Source: Reyranella sp. (GTDB taxonomy: Bacteria; Pseudomonadota; Alphaproteobacteria; Reyranellales; Reyranellaceae). Taken from it: a stretch of DNA of 53,679 nucleotides. Shown piece after piece: positions 8,527-17,118 of the stretch. A program made the translations under genes and the position numbers. A model generated the notes under the pieces. That model was not told the DNA's origin. It did not search any database and worked only from the letters and a program-made list of their open reading frames with translations. The DNA lies in contig NZ_SCVH01000034.1 in NCBI RefSeq assembly GCF_004296935.1, positions 1 to 53,679 of the forward strand, read 5' to 3'. Every line of letters begins with the position of its first letter. Positions within the stretch are counted from its first letter, which is position 1.

Positions 8527-9407
8527 TGCGAAGACTTTGCCTGGCCGTCATCGCGGCAGCTTGCCTGTCCGGCTCGGTACGCGCCGAGCCGGTGACGGTT
8601 CACGATGCTTTCGGTCGTTCGGTGACATTGCCCGTGCCGCCGCAGCGTATCGTGACGATCTTCGCCTCCAACACCGAGATGGTGGCGGCCCTCGGCCTGG
8701 CTGACCGCATTGTCGGTATCGAGGCCTATACGCGCTTTCCGCCCGAAGTGCTGGGCAAGCCCTTGGTCGGCGGACGGTTGGGTTTCTCGGTCGACGCTGT
8801 GGTGGCGGCGCGGCCCGATCTCGTCATCGTCACGCCGTCGCGGCAGGCCGCCAACCAGCTCGTCGATCCGATGGAGCGGCTCGGCATCCCGATCGTCGTC
8901 CTGCTGCACCGGAGCGTGGTGGAAGTTCTCGACAACATCCGCCTGCTCGGACGCCTTGGCGGCGTTGCCGAACGAGGTGAGGAATTGGCAGCGCGACTGC
9001 AGTCGCGCTTGGATCGCATCAAGCAGCGCGTCGCGGGGCTCAAGGAACCCAGCACCATCATGATCACGGGCCGGCTGGGCAACGGGCTGCTGCTGATCGC
9101 GCGGCCCGGAACCTATACCGGTGATGCCATCGTGCGAGCCGGCGGCCGCTTCGGCCTGGAAAGCGGCGCCATCGCCCAGGTCTCGCCCGAGGCGATCCTC
9201 AATGCCGACCCCGATGTGCTTCTCTTTGCTGGCAGTGAAAAGGACCTCAGGGAGCTGATCGCCCGCCCAGGCTGGAAGGACATGCGCGCGGTCAGGGACA
9301 AGCGTGCGCATGCCGTCGTCCGCGCCGAGCTGCTGATTCCGGGGCCACGCACGATCTCCGGCATCGAACGCCTGGCCGAGATTTTCCATCCGCAGGCCGC
9401 CAAATGA
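8526..9407 (+). CDS. btuF: Periplasmic corrinoid-binding protein of the ABC importer
   Basis: This 293-residue protein has a signal peptide (cleavage near VRAEP, about residue 20) and the periplasmic binding protein type III fold of the BtuF/FhuD group. Recognisable blocks are PQRIVTIFASNTEMVAALG, GGRLGFSVDAVVAARPDLVI and a C-terminal ISGIERLAEI helix. It captures cobalamin or cobinamide released by BtuB and delivers it to BtuCD. Its ATG shares one base with the btuB stop (TGATG), and its own stop overlaps btuC. Confidence 0.87.
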   Translation: MRRLCLAVIAAACLSGSVRAEPVTVHDAFGRSVTLPVPPQRIVTIFASNTEMVAALGLADRIVGIEAYTRFPPEVLGKPLVGGRLGFSVDAVVAARPDLVIVTPSRQAANQLVDPMERLGIPIVVLLHRSVVEVLDNIRLLGRLGGVAERGEELAARLQSRLDRIKQRVAGLKEPSTIMITGRLGNGLLLIARPGTYTGDAIVRAGGRFGLESGAIAQVSPEAILNADPDVLLFAGSEKDLRELIARPGWKDMRAVRDKRAHAVVRAELLIPGPRTISGIERLAEIFHPQAAK

Positions 9408-10399
9408 CGGGGGCCCCGATCCGCACCGGGCTGACGTTGGGTTTGGCGCTCGTTTTGGCCATCGTGGTCGGTGTCTGCGCCGGCCACGATTGGGCGACTC
9501 CGGCCGACCTGATGCGGGCCGTGGCCGGCGACCAGGCCTTGCGCAGCCGCCTGCTGGTCGAGTGGCGCATCCCGCGTGTGCTGGCAGCCGCCCTTGTCGG
9601 CGCACTGTTGGGTCTGGGTGGCGTCGTCTTTCAGGGTGTGTTCCGAAATCCGCTGGCCGAGCCGTACCTGCTGGGGTCGGCCGGCGGCGCCGCGCTCGGT
9701 GCCACGGTCGCGCTGCTGGTGCCGCTGGCGATGCCGCAATCCATCCTGCTGCCGCTGCTGGCGTTCGCCGGCGCATGGGGGGCCACGGTCCTCGTCATCG
9801 GCATTTCGCGTGTGTCGGGCGCCGTCGATGCCGCCGGCATGCTGCTGGCGGGCGTCGCCGTGGCGGCAATCCTGGGTGCCTTGCGCTCGTTCCTGATGCT
9901 GGCGCTGTCGGACGAGACCGTCAGCCTGCAGATCGTACTGAGCTGGGTATTGGGCGGCGTGCAGACGCCGACCTGGCCGGTGCTGGGCCTGCTCACCCTG
10001 ATCTCGGCCGGTTGCCTCGGTCTCACCCTGCTGCTCGCGGGCCGGCTCGATGTGCTTGGGCTTGGCGAGACCATGGCCGTTGCCTTTGGCCTCAATGTCA
10101 CGCGCTTCATCGCCGTCGCCGTGCTGGCAGGCTCGGTGGTGGTGGCGGCAGCCGTGGCCTTCGGCGGCCTCGTGGCGTTCGTCGGTCTGGCGGCACCGCA
10201 TATCGCGCGCTGGATGGTCGGGCCATTGCACCGGCCCCTGCTGCCGGCGTCGGCGCTGGTCGGCGCCATTATCGTCACGCTGGCAGACGCCATCGCCCGT
10301 GCCGCTCTGCCGCCCGCCGAGATCCCGCTCGGCCTGGTGACGGCCGTTGCCGGCGGCCCGTTCTTCATCATGCTGCTCGCCCGCAGGCTGCGCACATGA
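9404..10399 (+). CDS. btuC: Cobalamin ABC transporter permease
   Basis: This 331-residue polytopic membrane protein belongs to the FecCD/BtuC permease family. The conserved EWRIPRVLAAALVGALLGLGG and FRNPLAEPYLLG segments near the N-terminus, and the VAFGGLVAFVGLAAPHIAR stretch that contacts the ATPase, are all present. About nine to ten hydrophobic segments can be counted. The ATG overlaps the btuF stop by four bases (ATGA) and the stop overlaps btuD the same way, so all three transporter genes should be made together. Confidence 0.9.
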   Translation: MTGAPIRTGLTLGLALVLAIVVGVCAGHDWATPADLMRAVAGDQALRSRLLVEWRIPRVLAAALVGALLGLGGVVFQGVFRNPLAEPYLLGSAGGAALGATVALLVPLAMPQSILLPLLAFAGAWGATVLVIGISRVSGAVDAAGMLLAGVAVAAILGALRSFLMLALSDETVSLQIVLSWVLGGVQTPTWPVLGLLTLISAGCLGLTLLLAGRLDVLGLGETMAVAFGLNVTRFIAVAVLAGSVVVAAAVAFGGLVAFVGLAAPHIARWMVGPLHRPLLPASALVGAIIVTLADAIARAALPPAEIPLGLVTAVAGGPFFIMLLARRLRT

Positions 10400-11163
10400 C
10401 GAGCCTGGTGGCCGACCGTCTGGTGCTGAAGCGCGGCGGCGCGACGCTGCTCGACGATCTGTCGCTTTCGCTCGGTGCCACCGGCTCGGTGGCGATCATC
10501 GGTCCGAACGGTGCCGGCAAGTCGACGCTCCTGAAGGTACTGGCCGGAATCGAAAGGCCGCTGTCGGGAACGGTACGCGTGGGCGACCGTGACCTTGCCG
10601 CGCTGTCGAGCGCGTCACGCGCGCGCGCCATCGGCTTCCTGCCGCAGTATTTCGATCCGCACTGGGATCTCACCGTCCAGGAGCTCGTCCGGCTGGGCGC
10701 CGAGCGCAGCGATCACCTGACCGTCGATGCGGTCGACAAGGTCATCGACACGTTCGAACTCGACGGCCTCGGCCGCAGGCGCTGGTCGACGCTGTCGGGC
10801 GGCGAGCGGGCGAGGGTGCTGCTGGCCGCGGTGCTGGTGGTCGATCCGCCGGTGCTGCTGGCCGATGAGCCGGCGGCCAGCCTCGACATCCGCCATCGCC
10901 TCGACGTGATCGAAACCCTGACGCGCCGCGGCATCGACCGGCTTTCGGTCGTCGTGGTGCACGACCTCGACCTCGCCTTCCGCTTCTTCGAGCGGGTGAT
11001 CATGATGGACCAGGGCCGCATCGTCGCCGACGCGCCGGCCGCTGCCCTGATCGACGATCCCCGGCTCGACGCGGTCTTCAAGGTCCGCTTCGAGCGGCTG
11101 GAGACGTCCGACGGGCCAGTGCTGCGGGCGGTAAAAGTTGCAGATTCAGCAGGTCTGGGCTAA
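10396..11163 (+). CDS. btuD: Cobalamin ABC transporter ATP-binding protein
   Basis: This 255-residue ABC ATPase shows Walker A GPNGAGKST (about residues 37-45), a Q-loop region FLPQYF, the signature LSGGERAR, Walker B VLLADEPA and the switch histidine in VVVHDLDLAF. It powers corrinoid import through BtuC. It is the last gene of the riboswitch-controlled operon and is followed 21 bp later by an intrinsic terminator. Confidence 0.9.
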   Translation: MTSLVADRLVLKRGGATLLDDLSLSLGATGSVAIIGPNGAGKSTLLKVLAGIERPLSGTVRVGDRDLAALSSASRARAIGFLPQYFDPHWDLTVQELVRLGAERSDHLTVDAVDKVIDTFELDGLGRRRWSTLSGGERARVLLAAVLVVDPPVLLADEPAASLDIRHRLDVIETLTRRGIDRLSVVVVHDLDLAFRFFERVIMMDQGRIVADAPAAALIDDPRLDAVFKVRFERLETSDGPVLRAVKVADSAGLG

Positions 11164-11183
11164 TATTTACGTCATGATGGGAG

Positions 11184-11216
11184 ACGCTCGCAGGAGAGAT
11201 TCAGCGGGCGTTTTTT
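11184..11216 (+). terminator. Intrinsic terminator of the btu operon
   Basis: ACGCTCGC (11184-11191) pairs with GCGGGCGT (11204-11211) with one G-U pair across a 12-nt loop and runs directly into a T stretch ending at 11216. It lies just after the btuD stop. Confidence 0.72.
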
Positions 11217-11404
11217 ATGGTCCACTTTCGTCAATTCCGGCGGCGTTTTTTTGGACATCTATCCAGCGACGCAGCGGGCGCCGGTGGCACGGTTCGTCAG
11301 GGGGAGATTGCGCTGCTGGATCAAGAGCTTGATGCCGGTTTGCAGCACAACTCATTTGACACTGCGTGGCACAACGAGGTGTGCCGAAAAATGGTCCACT
11401 TCGG
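11217..11404. mobile_element. Possible insertion-sequence end remnant
   Basis: Two direct copies of ATGGTCCACTT begin at 11217 and 11391 and bracket about 160 bp with no recognisable gene. A 67-codon frame covers it but has no family resemblance. Repeated short sequences of this sort occur at the ends of some insertion sequences, for example the IS21 family. No transposase, inverted partner or target duplication is visible, so this is a tentative call. Confidence 0.3.
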
Positions 11405-11414
11405 CCTGGCCGAA
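11387..11414 (-). terminator. Possible terminator of cobC
   Basis: On the minus strand the palindrome TTCGGC-CAG-GCCGAA (11414-11400) lies 3 bp past the cobC stop. It is followed after 8 nt by five T (11391-11387). The gap before the T run makes efficiency doubtful. Confidence 0.45.
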
Positions 11415-11416
11415 CT

Positions 11417-12406
11417 CTAGGCGAGGGCGGTCCCGATCCGGCTGAACGCGCCGTCATCGGCCGGCAGTCCGAACCGCAGCCACTGCGGCTCGCGGGCAAA
11501 CCGCCGAACGTGAATGCCCTGCCGTCCCAGTCTGTCGGCCAATCCCGCGGCGTCGGGATGACGCGCCAGACGGAACAACGGTGTGCCGCCCAGAATGTTG
11601 CTGCCCGCCGAGACCAGGAGGGTGTCGAGTTTCTGCCGGTCAGCGGCGAGGCGGGTGGTCGCCGCCTGCAGCCAGGCCAGGTCGCCCAGCGCGCGGCGGC
11701 CGATCTCGAGGGCCGGGCCCGACACCGCCCACGGCCCGAGCTCGTCACGAATCCGATCAATGATGCGTCCTTCGGCAATGGCGAATCCCAGACGCGCGCC
11801 GGCCAGACCGTAGGCCTTGCCGAATGAGCGCAGGACGATGGTGTTGGCCGGCAGGTTGCCGGCGAGGCTTGCGCTCGGCGCCAGGAAGTCGACGAAGGCT
11901 TCATCGACGATCAGCAGACCGCGATCCTGGCGCAGCAACTCCTGCGGCAGGAGCCTGCCCGTGGGGTTGTTCGGGTTCACCACGATGGTGACGTCGGCAC
12001 GTTCGAAATCCGGCACGATGGCGACGTCATGGCCGTGGCGGGCCCAGCAATGCGCATGCTCCTCGTAGGTAGGCCCCAGCACGGCGACGCGTGATCTGGC
12101 GACAAGGCGCGGCAGAATCTGGATGAGGGCTTGCGTGCCAGGTGCGGCCACGATCGTGGCCGGATCGCGCACGCCATATCTGCGGGCGGCGGCCTCGAGC
12201 AGTGCCTGTTCCTGCTGTTGCGTGGGCAGACGTGACCAGGTCTCCGCGGCCAGGTCGACGATCGGATAGGGCACCGGATTGATGCCGGTCGAGAGGTCGA
12301 TCCAGGGCTCGGGTGCCTCCGGGAAACGCCGCCGGATGTTGCTGAGATCGCCACCATGTGCCAGCGGTTCCGCCGTCCCGGTCGCCGTGATAGGCAAAGC
12401 ACTCAT
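11417..12406 (-). CDS. cobC: L-threonine-O-3-phosphate decarboxylase (aminotransferase fold)
   Basis: This 329-residue protein of the PLP-dependent class I/II aminotransferase fold matches CobC (CobD in Salmonella), which makes (R)-1-amino-2-propanol phosphate for the corrin side chain. Visible motifs are HGGDLSNI and IDLSTGINPVPYP at the N-terminus, VVNPNNPTGR, the LIVDEAFVDF aspartate block, and the PLP lysine in RSFGKAYGLAGARLGF. The start at 12406 has GAGG 9 nt upstream; a further ATG at 12427 has none. The start codon overlaps that of cbiB on the other strand, so its promoter must lie inside cbiB. Confidence 0.9.
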   Translation of the reverse strand: MSALPITATGTAEPLAHGGDLSNIRRRFPEAPEPWIDLSTGINPVPYPIVDLAAETWSRLPTQQQEQALLEAAARRYGVRDPATIVAAPGTQALIQILPRLVARSRVAVLGPTYEEHAHCWARHGHDVAIVPDFERADVTIVVNPNNPTGRLLPQELLRQDRGLLIVDEAFVDFLAPSASLAGNLPANTIVLRSFGKAYGLAGARLGFAIAEGRIIDRIRDELGPWAVSGPALEIGRRALGDLAWLQAATTRLAADRQKLDTLLVSAGSNILGGTPLFRLARHPDAAGLADRLGRQGIHVRRFAREPQWLRFGLPADDGAFSRIGTALA

Positions 12407-13379
12407 GTACGCCGACCTCGCCCTCATTGCCGTCGCGACCGAAGCGATGATCGGCTATCCCGATGCCGTCTTTCGCGTGATCGGCCATCCCGTGACCTGG
12501 ATCGGGCGGCTCATAGCATGGTGCGACAAGGCGTGGAATTCCGAGACGCTCTCCGACGATGAGCGGCGCTGGCGCGGCATTTACGTGCTCGTGCTGCTGT
12601 TGGCTGTCGGCATCCTCTCGGGCCTGGCGATCACCGCGGTCTTCGAGGAATTCCTTCATGACGTGGCGGCGCTGCTGCTGTGCGGCGTGATGGGCAGTTC
12701 GATGCTGGCGCAGCGCAGCCTCCACGCGCATGTTGCCGCCGTTGCCTCGGCGCTCGAAGCCGACGGCATCGAAGCCGGCCGGCGGGCAGTATCGATGATC
12801 GTCGGCCGCGACACCACGAGCCTCGATGAGGCGGCCGTCAGCCGCGCCGCCATCGAAAGCCTCGCTGAGAATTTTTCCGATGGCGTGGTGGCACCGCTGT
12901 TCTGGATGGTCGTGGCGGGATTACCCGGCGCCATCGCCTACAAGGCAATCAACACGGCCGACAGCATGATCGGCCACAAGTCGCCGCGTCATCTCGCCTT
13001 CGGTTGGGCGTCAGCGCGCTTCGACGATCTCGTCAATCTGCCGGCGTCTCGGCTCTCGGCCTTCTGGTTCGTGCTGGCGGCGTCCCTGTCGCCGGGACTG
13101 TCGGTGCATCGGGCAATCGAGGTGCTGTTCCGCGACGCCGGCCACCACCGCTCGCCCAATGCCGGCTGGCCCGAGGCGGCGATGGCCGGCGCGCTCGGCA
13201 TCCAGCTCTCCGGTCCGCGTATCTACGATGGCGTCGAGGTGGCCGAGCGCTGGGTGGGCGATGGGCGCAGTGAACTGACCGCCCGCGACATCCGCGCCGC
13301 GCTCGATCTCTATCGCGCCGCCTGCGGCCTGCAGATCGCGGTCCTGGTCCTCATCGTGCTGGTGTGCTGGATGTTTTGA
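12405..13379 (+). CDS. cbiB: Adenosylcobinamide-phosphate synthase
   Basis: This 324-residue integral membrane protein is CbiB (CobD in Pseudomonas naming). It joins adenosylcobyric acid to the aminopropanol (phosphate) arm made by CobC. Family blocks seen are P-x-x-WIGRLI near residue 35, the [18 protein letters not shown] region, [14 protein letters not shown], and a C-terminal [15 protein letters not shown]. At least four strongly hydrophobic segments are present. The ATG overlaps the cobC start in opposite orientation (CATG), and the 3' end overlaps cobQ tail-to-tail by 29 bp. A weak AGG lies about 11 nt upstream. Confidence 0.92.
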   Translation: MYADLALIAVATEAMIGYPDAVFRVIGHPVTWIGRLIAWCDKAWNSETLSDDERRWRGIYVLVLLLAVGILSGLAITAVFEEFLHDVAALLLCGVMGSSMLAQRSLHAHVAAVASALEADGIEAGRRAVSMIVGRDTTSLDEAAVSRAAIESLAENFSDGVVAPLFWMVVAGLPGAIAYKAINTADSMIGHKSPRHLAFGWASARFDDLVNLPASRLSAFWFVLAASLSPGLSVHRAIEVLFRDAGHHRSPNAGWPEAAMAGALGIQLSGPRIYDGVEVAERWVGDGRSELTARDIRAALDLYRAACGLQIAVLVLIVLVCWMF

Positions 13380-14841
13380 GCTTGGGCTCGCGGGCGAGCG
13401 CGAGCAGGCGATCGCAGTCGAGATACTTTTCGATATGGTCGGCGAGACGGTCGAGGGTCGCGTCGACGTCGGCTTCGTAGTCCAGCGCCGAGCCCTTCAC
13501 GCCGATCCTCTGCAGCCAGTGCTGTCGCTGTCGATCGTCCGACAGAAGGCCGTGGATGTAGCAGCCCGCGACGGTGCCGCCGGCGTTGATCGCGCCGTCG
13601 TGCTTGCCGTTGGCGAGGCGCAGCAGCGGGCGAAAGGTACCGGTGGTCCGCCCGATGTGCATTTCGTAGCCCTTGAACGGCACGGCGTCGGCCATGCTCT
13701 TGCCGGCGATCTCGATCAGGACCTTGTCGCCTCCAAGCACGGTGTCGGCCTCGAGCAGGCCGAGGCCCTCGACCCGGCCGGCAGGGCCTTCGATGCCGTC
13801 GGGATCGGAGATCCGCCGGCCGAGCATCTGATAGCCGCCGCAGATCCCCAAAACATGTCCGCCGCGGCGCACATGCGCCTTCAGATCGACGTCCCATCCC
13901 GCGGCACGCAGTGCGGCGAGGTCGGCGATCGTGGCCTTCGATCCCGGCAGGATGACCAGCGCGGCGTCGCCGGGGATCGGCTCGCCGGGCCGCAGAAACG
14001 CCAGATCGACGTTCTTCTCGAGGCGCAGCGGATCGAAGTCGTCGAAGTTGGCGATGCGAGGATAGGCCAGCACCACGATGCGCTGCCGCCCGTCACCCTC
14101 GGCGCTCCGGCCGGGAATCCCGAGTGCGTCCTCGGCGGGCAGCCGGTTGGCGTCCTCGAAGAACGGCACGAGGCCCAGCGATTGCCATCCCGTATGCTTG
14201 GCGACCAACTTCATGCCGTCGGCGAACAGCGAGGGATCGCCGCGGAACCGGTTGACGATGAAGCCCGCGATCATGGCGTTGTCGGCGGGATCGATCACGG
14301 CCTGGGTGCCGACGAGGCTCGCGATCACACCGCCGCGATCGATGTCGCCCACCAGCACGACGGGCACGTCGGCGGCGCGTGCAAAGCCCATGTTGGCGAT
14401 GTCGGCGGCGCGGAGATTCACTTCCGAAGCCGAGCCTGCGCCTTCGACCAGGACGAGATCGGCCTCATCGGTGAGTCGACGGAAGCTGTCGAGCACGGCG
14501 CCGAGCAGCTTCGGCTTCATTGCCTGATATTCCCGCGCGCGTGCATTGCCGACGACGCGGCCTTGGACCACGACCTGTGAACCGATGTCGCTCTGGGGTT
14601 TCAGCAGCACGGGATTCATGTGGACGCTGGGCGCCACGCGCGCGGCACGCGCCTGCAGGGCCTGGGCGCGGCCGATCTCGCCGCCGTCAGAGGTGACGGC
14701 GGCGTTGTTCGACATGTTCTGCGGCTTGAACGGGCGCACCCGGAGCCCACGCCGGGTGAAGGCGCGGGCCAGTGCCGCGACCAGCAATGACTTGCCGACG
14801 TCAGAGCCCGTGCCTTGAATCATGATCGCGCGAGCGCGCAT
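13351..14841 (-). CDS. cobQ: Cobyric acid synthase (glutamine-hydrolysing)
   Basis: This 496-residue protein is CobQ (CbiP), which amidates carboxyls b, d, e and g of adenosylcobyrinic acid a,c-diamide. An N-terminal P-loop-like dethiobiotin-synthetase fold ([14 protein letters not shown]) is followed by a class I glutaminase domain with the nucleophile in [10 protein letters not shown] and C-terminal histidine region GCYIHG. The ATG at 14841 overlaps the cobO stop by one base. The ATG at 14823, which opens the conserved MIQGT segment, is an alternative. It shares a transcript with cobO on the minus strand. Confidence 0.94.
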   Translation of the reverse strand: MRARAIMIQGTGSDVGKSLLVAALARAFTRRGLRVRPFKPQNMSNNAAVTSDGGEIGRAQALQARAARVAPSVHMNPVLLKPQSDIGSQVVVQGRVVGNARAREYQAMKPKLLGAVLDSFRRLTDEADLVLVEGAGSASEVNLRAADIANMGFARAADVPVVLVGDIDRGGVIASLVGTQAVIDPADNAMIAGFIVNRFRGDPSLFADGMKLVAKHTGWQSLGLVPFFEDANRLPAEDALGIPGRSAEGDGRQRIVVLAYPRIANFDDFDPLRLEKNVDLAFLRPGEPIPGDAALVILPGSKATIADLAALRAAGWDVDLKAHVRRGGHVLGICGGYQMLGRRISDPDGIEGPAGRVEGLGLLEADTVLGGDKVLIEIAGKSMADAVPFKGYEMHIGRTTGTFRPLLRLANGKHDGAINAGGTVAGCYIHGLLSDDRQRQHWLQRIGVKGSALDYEADVDATLDRLADHIEKYLDCDRLLALAREPKLKTSSTPAR

Positions 14842-15452
14842 CAGAATTCGATGCCTTCCTGCGCCTTCACGCCGGCGGCAAAGTGATGCTTCACGAGAGT
14901 CATCTCGGTCACGAGGTCGGCCGCCTCGATCAACTCGGCCTTGGCGTTGCGGCCGGTGACGACGACATGCAGGTCGGGCCGGCGCGCCTTGAGTGCGGTC
15001 ACAACCTCGCCGATGTCGAGATGATCGTAGCGCAGCGCGATGTTGAGCTCGTCGAGAACTATGAGGCGGATCGAGGGGGCGGCCATAAGTTCGAGCGTTT
15101 TCGCCCAGGCGCGCTTCGCCGCTTCGATGTCGCGTGTGCGGTCCTGAGTCTCCCAGGTGAAGCCCTCGCCCAGCGTGTGCCATTGGACCTGGTCGCCGAA
15201 CCGTTCGATCGCGGTGCGCTCGCCCGACTGCCAGGCGCCCTTGCCGAACTGCACGACGCCGCAGCGGAAGCCACGGCCAACGGCGCGCAGCAGCAAGCCG
15301 AACGCCGCCGTGGATTTGCCCTTGCCCTTGCCGGTGTGGACGACGAGCAGGCCCTTTTCGACCGTTTTGGCCGCTAGCTTGGCGTCTTGAACAGCCTTGC
15401 GGTTGGCCATTTTGGCCCTGTGATGGGCATCGTCTTCAGGGATGGCGGGCAT
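14841..15452 (-). CDS. cobO: Cob(I)yrinic acid a,c-diamide adenosyltransferase
   Basis: This 203-residue CobO/BtuR family enzyme transfers the 5'-deoxyadenosyl group from ATP to Co(I). The Walker-type loop [14 protein letters not shown] (about residues 40-53), [10 protein letters not shown], and [17 protein letters not shown] are diagnostic. The frame is open much further upstream, but that part runs antisense into the second riboswitch. The ATG at 15452 keeps the family N-terminus ([15 protein letters not shown]). It is co-transcribed with cobQ and lies divergent to the riboswitch, so it is not itself under that element. Confidence 0.93.
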   Translation of the reverse strand: MPAIPEDDAHHRAKMANRKAVQDAKLAAKTVEKGLLVVHTGKGKGKSTAAFGLLLRAVGRGFRCGVVQFGKGAWQSGERTAIERFGDQVQWHTLGEGFTWETQDRTRDIEAAKRAWAKTLELMAAPSIRLIVLDELNIALRYDHLDIGEVVTALKARRPDLHVVVTGRNAKAELIEAADLVTEMTLVKHHFAAGVKAQEGIEF

Positions 15453-15501
15453 GGGCGTTGGAGCTTCCGGATTGGGGCGCGCAGAATGGTCGGCAAAGCC
15501 C

Positions 15502-15530
15502 TTGTCAGCAAGGCAGTGGGCTCGTATCAA
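15502..15530 (+). promoter_or_regulatory. Promoter of the cobalt import/corrin synthesis operon
   Basis: TTGTCA (15502-15507), a 17-bp spacer and TATCAA (15525-15530) fit a sigma-70-type promoter. Transcription would start close to 15537, right at the 5' edge of the cobalamin riboswitch, which supports the assignment. Confidence 0.6.
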
Positions 15531-15702
15531 TCTGGGGACGGTGCCCTTCACGGGGCCCAAAAGGGAACACGGTACGGGGTTCGCGCCCCAAATCCGCGGC
15601 TGCCCCCGCAACTGTAGTCGGTAAGCCAACGGCCAAGATACCACTGGGAAACCGGGAAGGGGGCCTACGGCGAAGATCCGAGAGCCAGGAGACCTGCCGT
15701 CA
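15531..15702 (+). promoter_or_regulatory. Cobalamin riboswitch (biosynthesis operon)
   Basis: The conserved aptamer blocks are all present: GGTGCCCTTCACGGGG, AAAAGGGAACACGGT, CCGCGGCTGCCCCCGCAACTG, ATACCACTGGGAAACCGGGAAGG, and the B12 box AGCCAGGAGACCTGCC (15683-15698). It precedes cbtB by 45 nt and should control cobalt import and the downstream cob genes. No intrinsic terminator follows, so inhibition of cbtB translation is the simplest mechanism. The outer boundaries are approximate. Confidence 0.94.
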
Positions 15703-15747
15703 CGTGGTACATTCAAGCTGCCGGTGGGGCAGCCAAGGAGAGTTGAT

Positions 15748-15927
15748 ATGGCCAACACGACCGCATCCGTCATCAGAACGACCGAACGAAGCGAAGCCCT
15801 GCGCGCGGCTGGCATCGCCTTGATCCTGGGACTCGGCCTAGTTTTCCTGACCGGCTTTGCCTATCCTGAAGTCATTCACAACGCCGCGCACGACACGCGT
15901 CACAGCCTAAGCTTTCCTTGCCACTGA
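15748..15927 (+). CDS. cbtB: Cobalt transporter subunit CbtB
   Basis: This 59-residue protein has a single transmembrane helix (about residues 20-40) followed by the histidine-rich C-terminal pattern HNAAHDTRHSLSFPCH, diagnostic of CbtB, the small partner of CbtA in B12-regulated cobalt uptake. The ATG at 15748 has a good AAGGAGAG site 6-12 nt upstream. It is the first gene after the riboswitch. Confidence 0.92.
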   Translation: MANTTASVIRTTERSEALRAAGIALILGLGLVFLTGFAYPEVIHNAAHDTRHSLSFPCH

Positions 15928-15937
15928 CGCGGCAACA

Positions 15938-16648
15938 ATGCTTACCCGGATTCTGTCGGTCGGCCTTTTGGCCGGGCTTTTGGCTGGCCTGCTGATTGCA
16001 GCAGTGCAGCAGGTCACGACGACACCGCTCATTCTCGCGGCTGAAACCTACGAGAAGCCGGCCGAGGTTTCGGCCGCGCCCAAGGTGCCGCATAGCCATC
16101 AGGGCACCGAGGCTCATTCGCACGACGATGGCTGGAAGCCGGCCGACGGTATGCCGCGCTTCTTCTTCACCGCAATCACGACGATCGCGACTGCGGTGGG
16201 AGTCGCGTTCGTGCTGATGGCTGTCATGGTCTTTGCCGGTGCTCCGATCGACGAACGTCGGGCACTCGCTTGGGCGATCGCCGGCTTCATCGCCTGCGGC
16301 CTGGCGCCCGCCGCCGGCCTTGCGCCCGAACTGCCGGGAAGTGCTGCCGGAGACCTGATCGCCCGGCAGCTCTGGTGGGTCGGAACGGCCATCGCGACGG
16401 CCGTGGCACTATGGGCCTTCCTGCGTGCCGATCATCATCCGGTGGTGCGTCTTGGGGCGGTCGTCCTTCTGCTCGCCCCGCATTTCATCGGCGCTCCGCA
16501 TCCGCACGAACTCGAGAGCAAGGTGCCGGCCGAACTTGCCGCGCAGTTCACCGCGCTTTCGCTGGTCGTGCAGGCGTTGCTGTGGGCGTTGGTGGGGATT
16601 GGCATCGGCCTGCTCTGGCCGAAATTCGCGCCGAAGACGGCGGGCTGA
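15938..16648 (+). CDS. cbtA: Cobalt transporter subunit CbtA
   Basis: This 236-residue membrane protein has about five hydrophobic segments, the first at the very N-terminus (SVGLLAGLLAGLL). A histidine-rich loop (HSHQGTEAHSHDD, about residues 51-63) is a likely metal-capture site. Length and layout match CbtA, the predicted cobalt permease found with CbtB under cobalamin riboswitches. It starts 10 bp after cbtB. Transport of cobalt is established for the family by genomic context rather than shown here. Confidence 0.92.
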   Translation: MLTRILSVGLLAGLLAGLLIAAVQQVTTTPLILAAETYEKPAEVSAAPKVPHSHQGTEAHSHDDGWKPADGMPRFFFTAITTIATAVGVAFVLMAVMVFAGAPIDERRALAWAIAGFIACGLAPAAGLAPELPGSAAGDLIARQLWWVGTAIATAVALWAFLRADHHPVVRLGAVVLLLAPHFIGAPHPHELESKVPAELAAQFTALSLVVQALLWALVGIGIGLLWPKFAPKTAG

Positions 16649-16701
16649 CCTTCCCCGCCGGTATGTCGTCGCGTTCGCGCGACGGTCAGGAGTTTGTCTG
16701 G

Positions 16702-17118
16702 ATGGATGAAGCGACCGTGACGATCTTCGTCTGCATCTCGTGCCGGCGGAGTCTTGGCGACGCCGAGGAGTCGTTCGACCAGCCGGGTCGTGATCTGGCC
16801 GACGCATTGCGGGTCCGCTTGGGCGATCAGACGGGCGTGGCCGTGACACCGGTCGATTGCCTGGCCGTGTGCAAGCGCCCATGCACGGTCGCCCTGGCCG
16901 GTGCCGGCAAGTGGACCTACCTGATCGGCGATCTCGATCCGGACTCGCATGCCGAGGAAGTCGTTGCGGCGGCATTGAGCTTCGCGGCTTCAGAGAACGG
17001 CATCGTTGCCTGGCGGGAACGGCCCGCGTCTTTCCGCAAGGGCGTGATCGCCCGGGTTCCTCCCATCATGGTCGGCAATGCGACCCGAGATTCGGCCTTG
17101 GAGGCCATTGACCCATGA
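16702..17118 (+). CDS. DUF1636 family cysteine-rich metal-binding protein
   Basis: This 138-residue protein begins with TIFVCISCRR, a CxxC pair, and carries a second cysteine cluster CLAVCKRPC near residue 54. This is the pattern of DUF1636, a thioredoxin-like ferredoxin-type domain that can hold a metal or Fe-S centre. The ATG at 16702 has AGGAG 9 nt upstream; an in-frame ATG at 16663 would add 13 poorly conserved residues. The stop overlaps the cobW start (ATGA). The constant pairing with cobW and cbtA suggests a role in cobalt handling for the chelatase, which is inference. Confidence 0.85.
   Translation: MDEATVTIFVCISCRRSLGDAEESFDQPGRDLADALRVRLGDQTGVAVTPVDCLAVCKRPCTVALAGAGKWTYLIGDLDPDSHAEEVVAAALSFAASENGIVAWRERPASFRKGVIARVPPIMVGNATRDSALEAIDP

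Noticed and set aside
8298-9776. 492-codon minus-strand frame
   Set aside because: It is antisense to btuB, btuF and btuC, which are convincing; no homology signal is visible.
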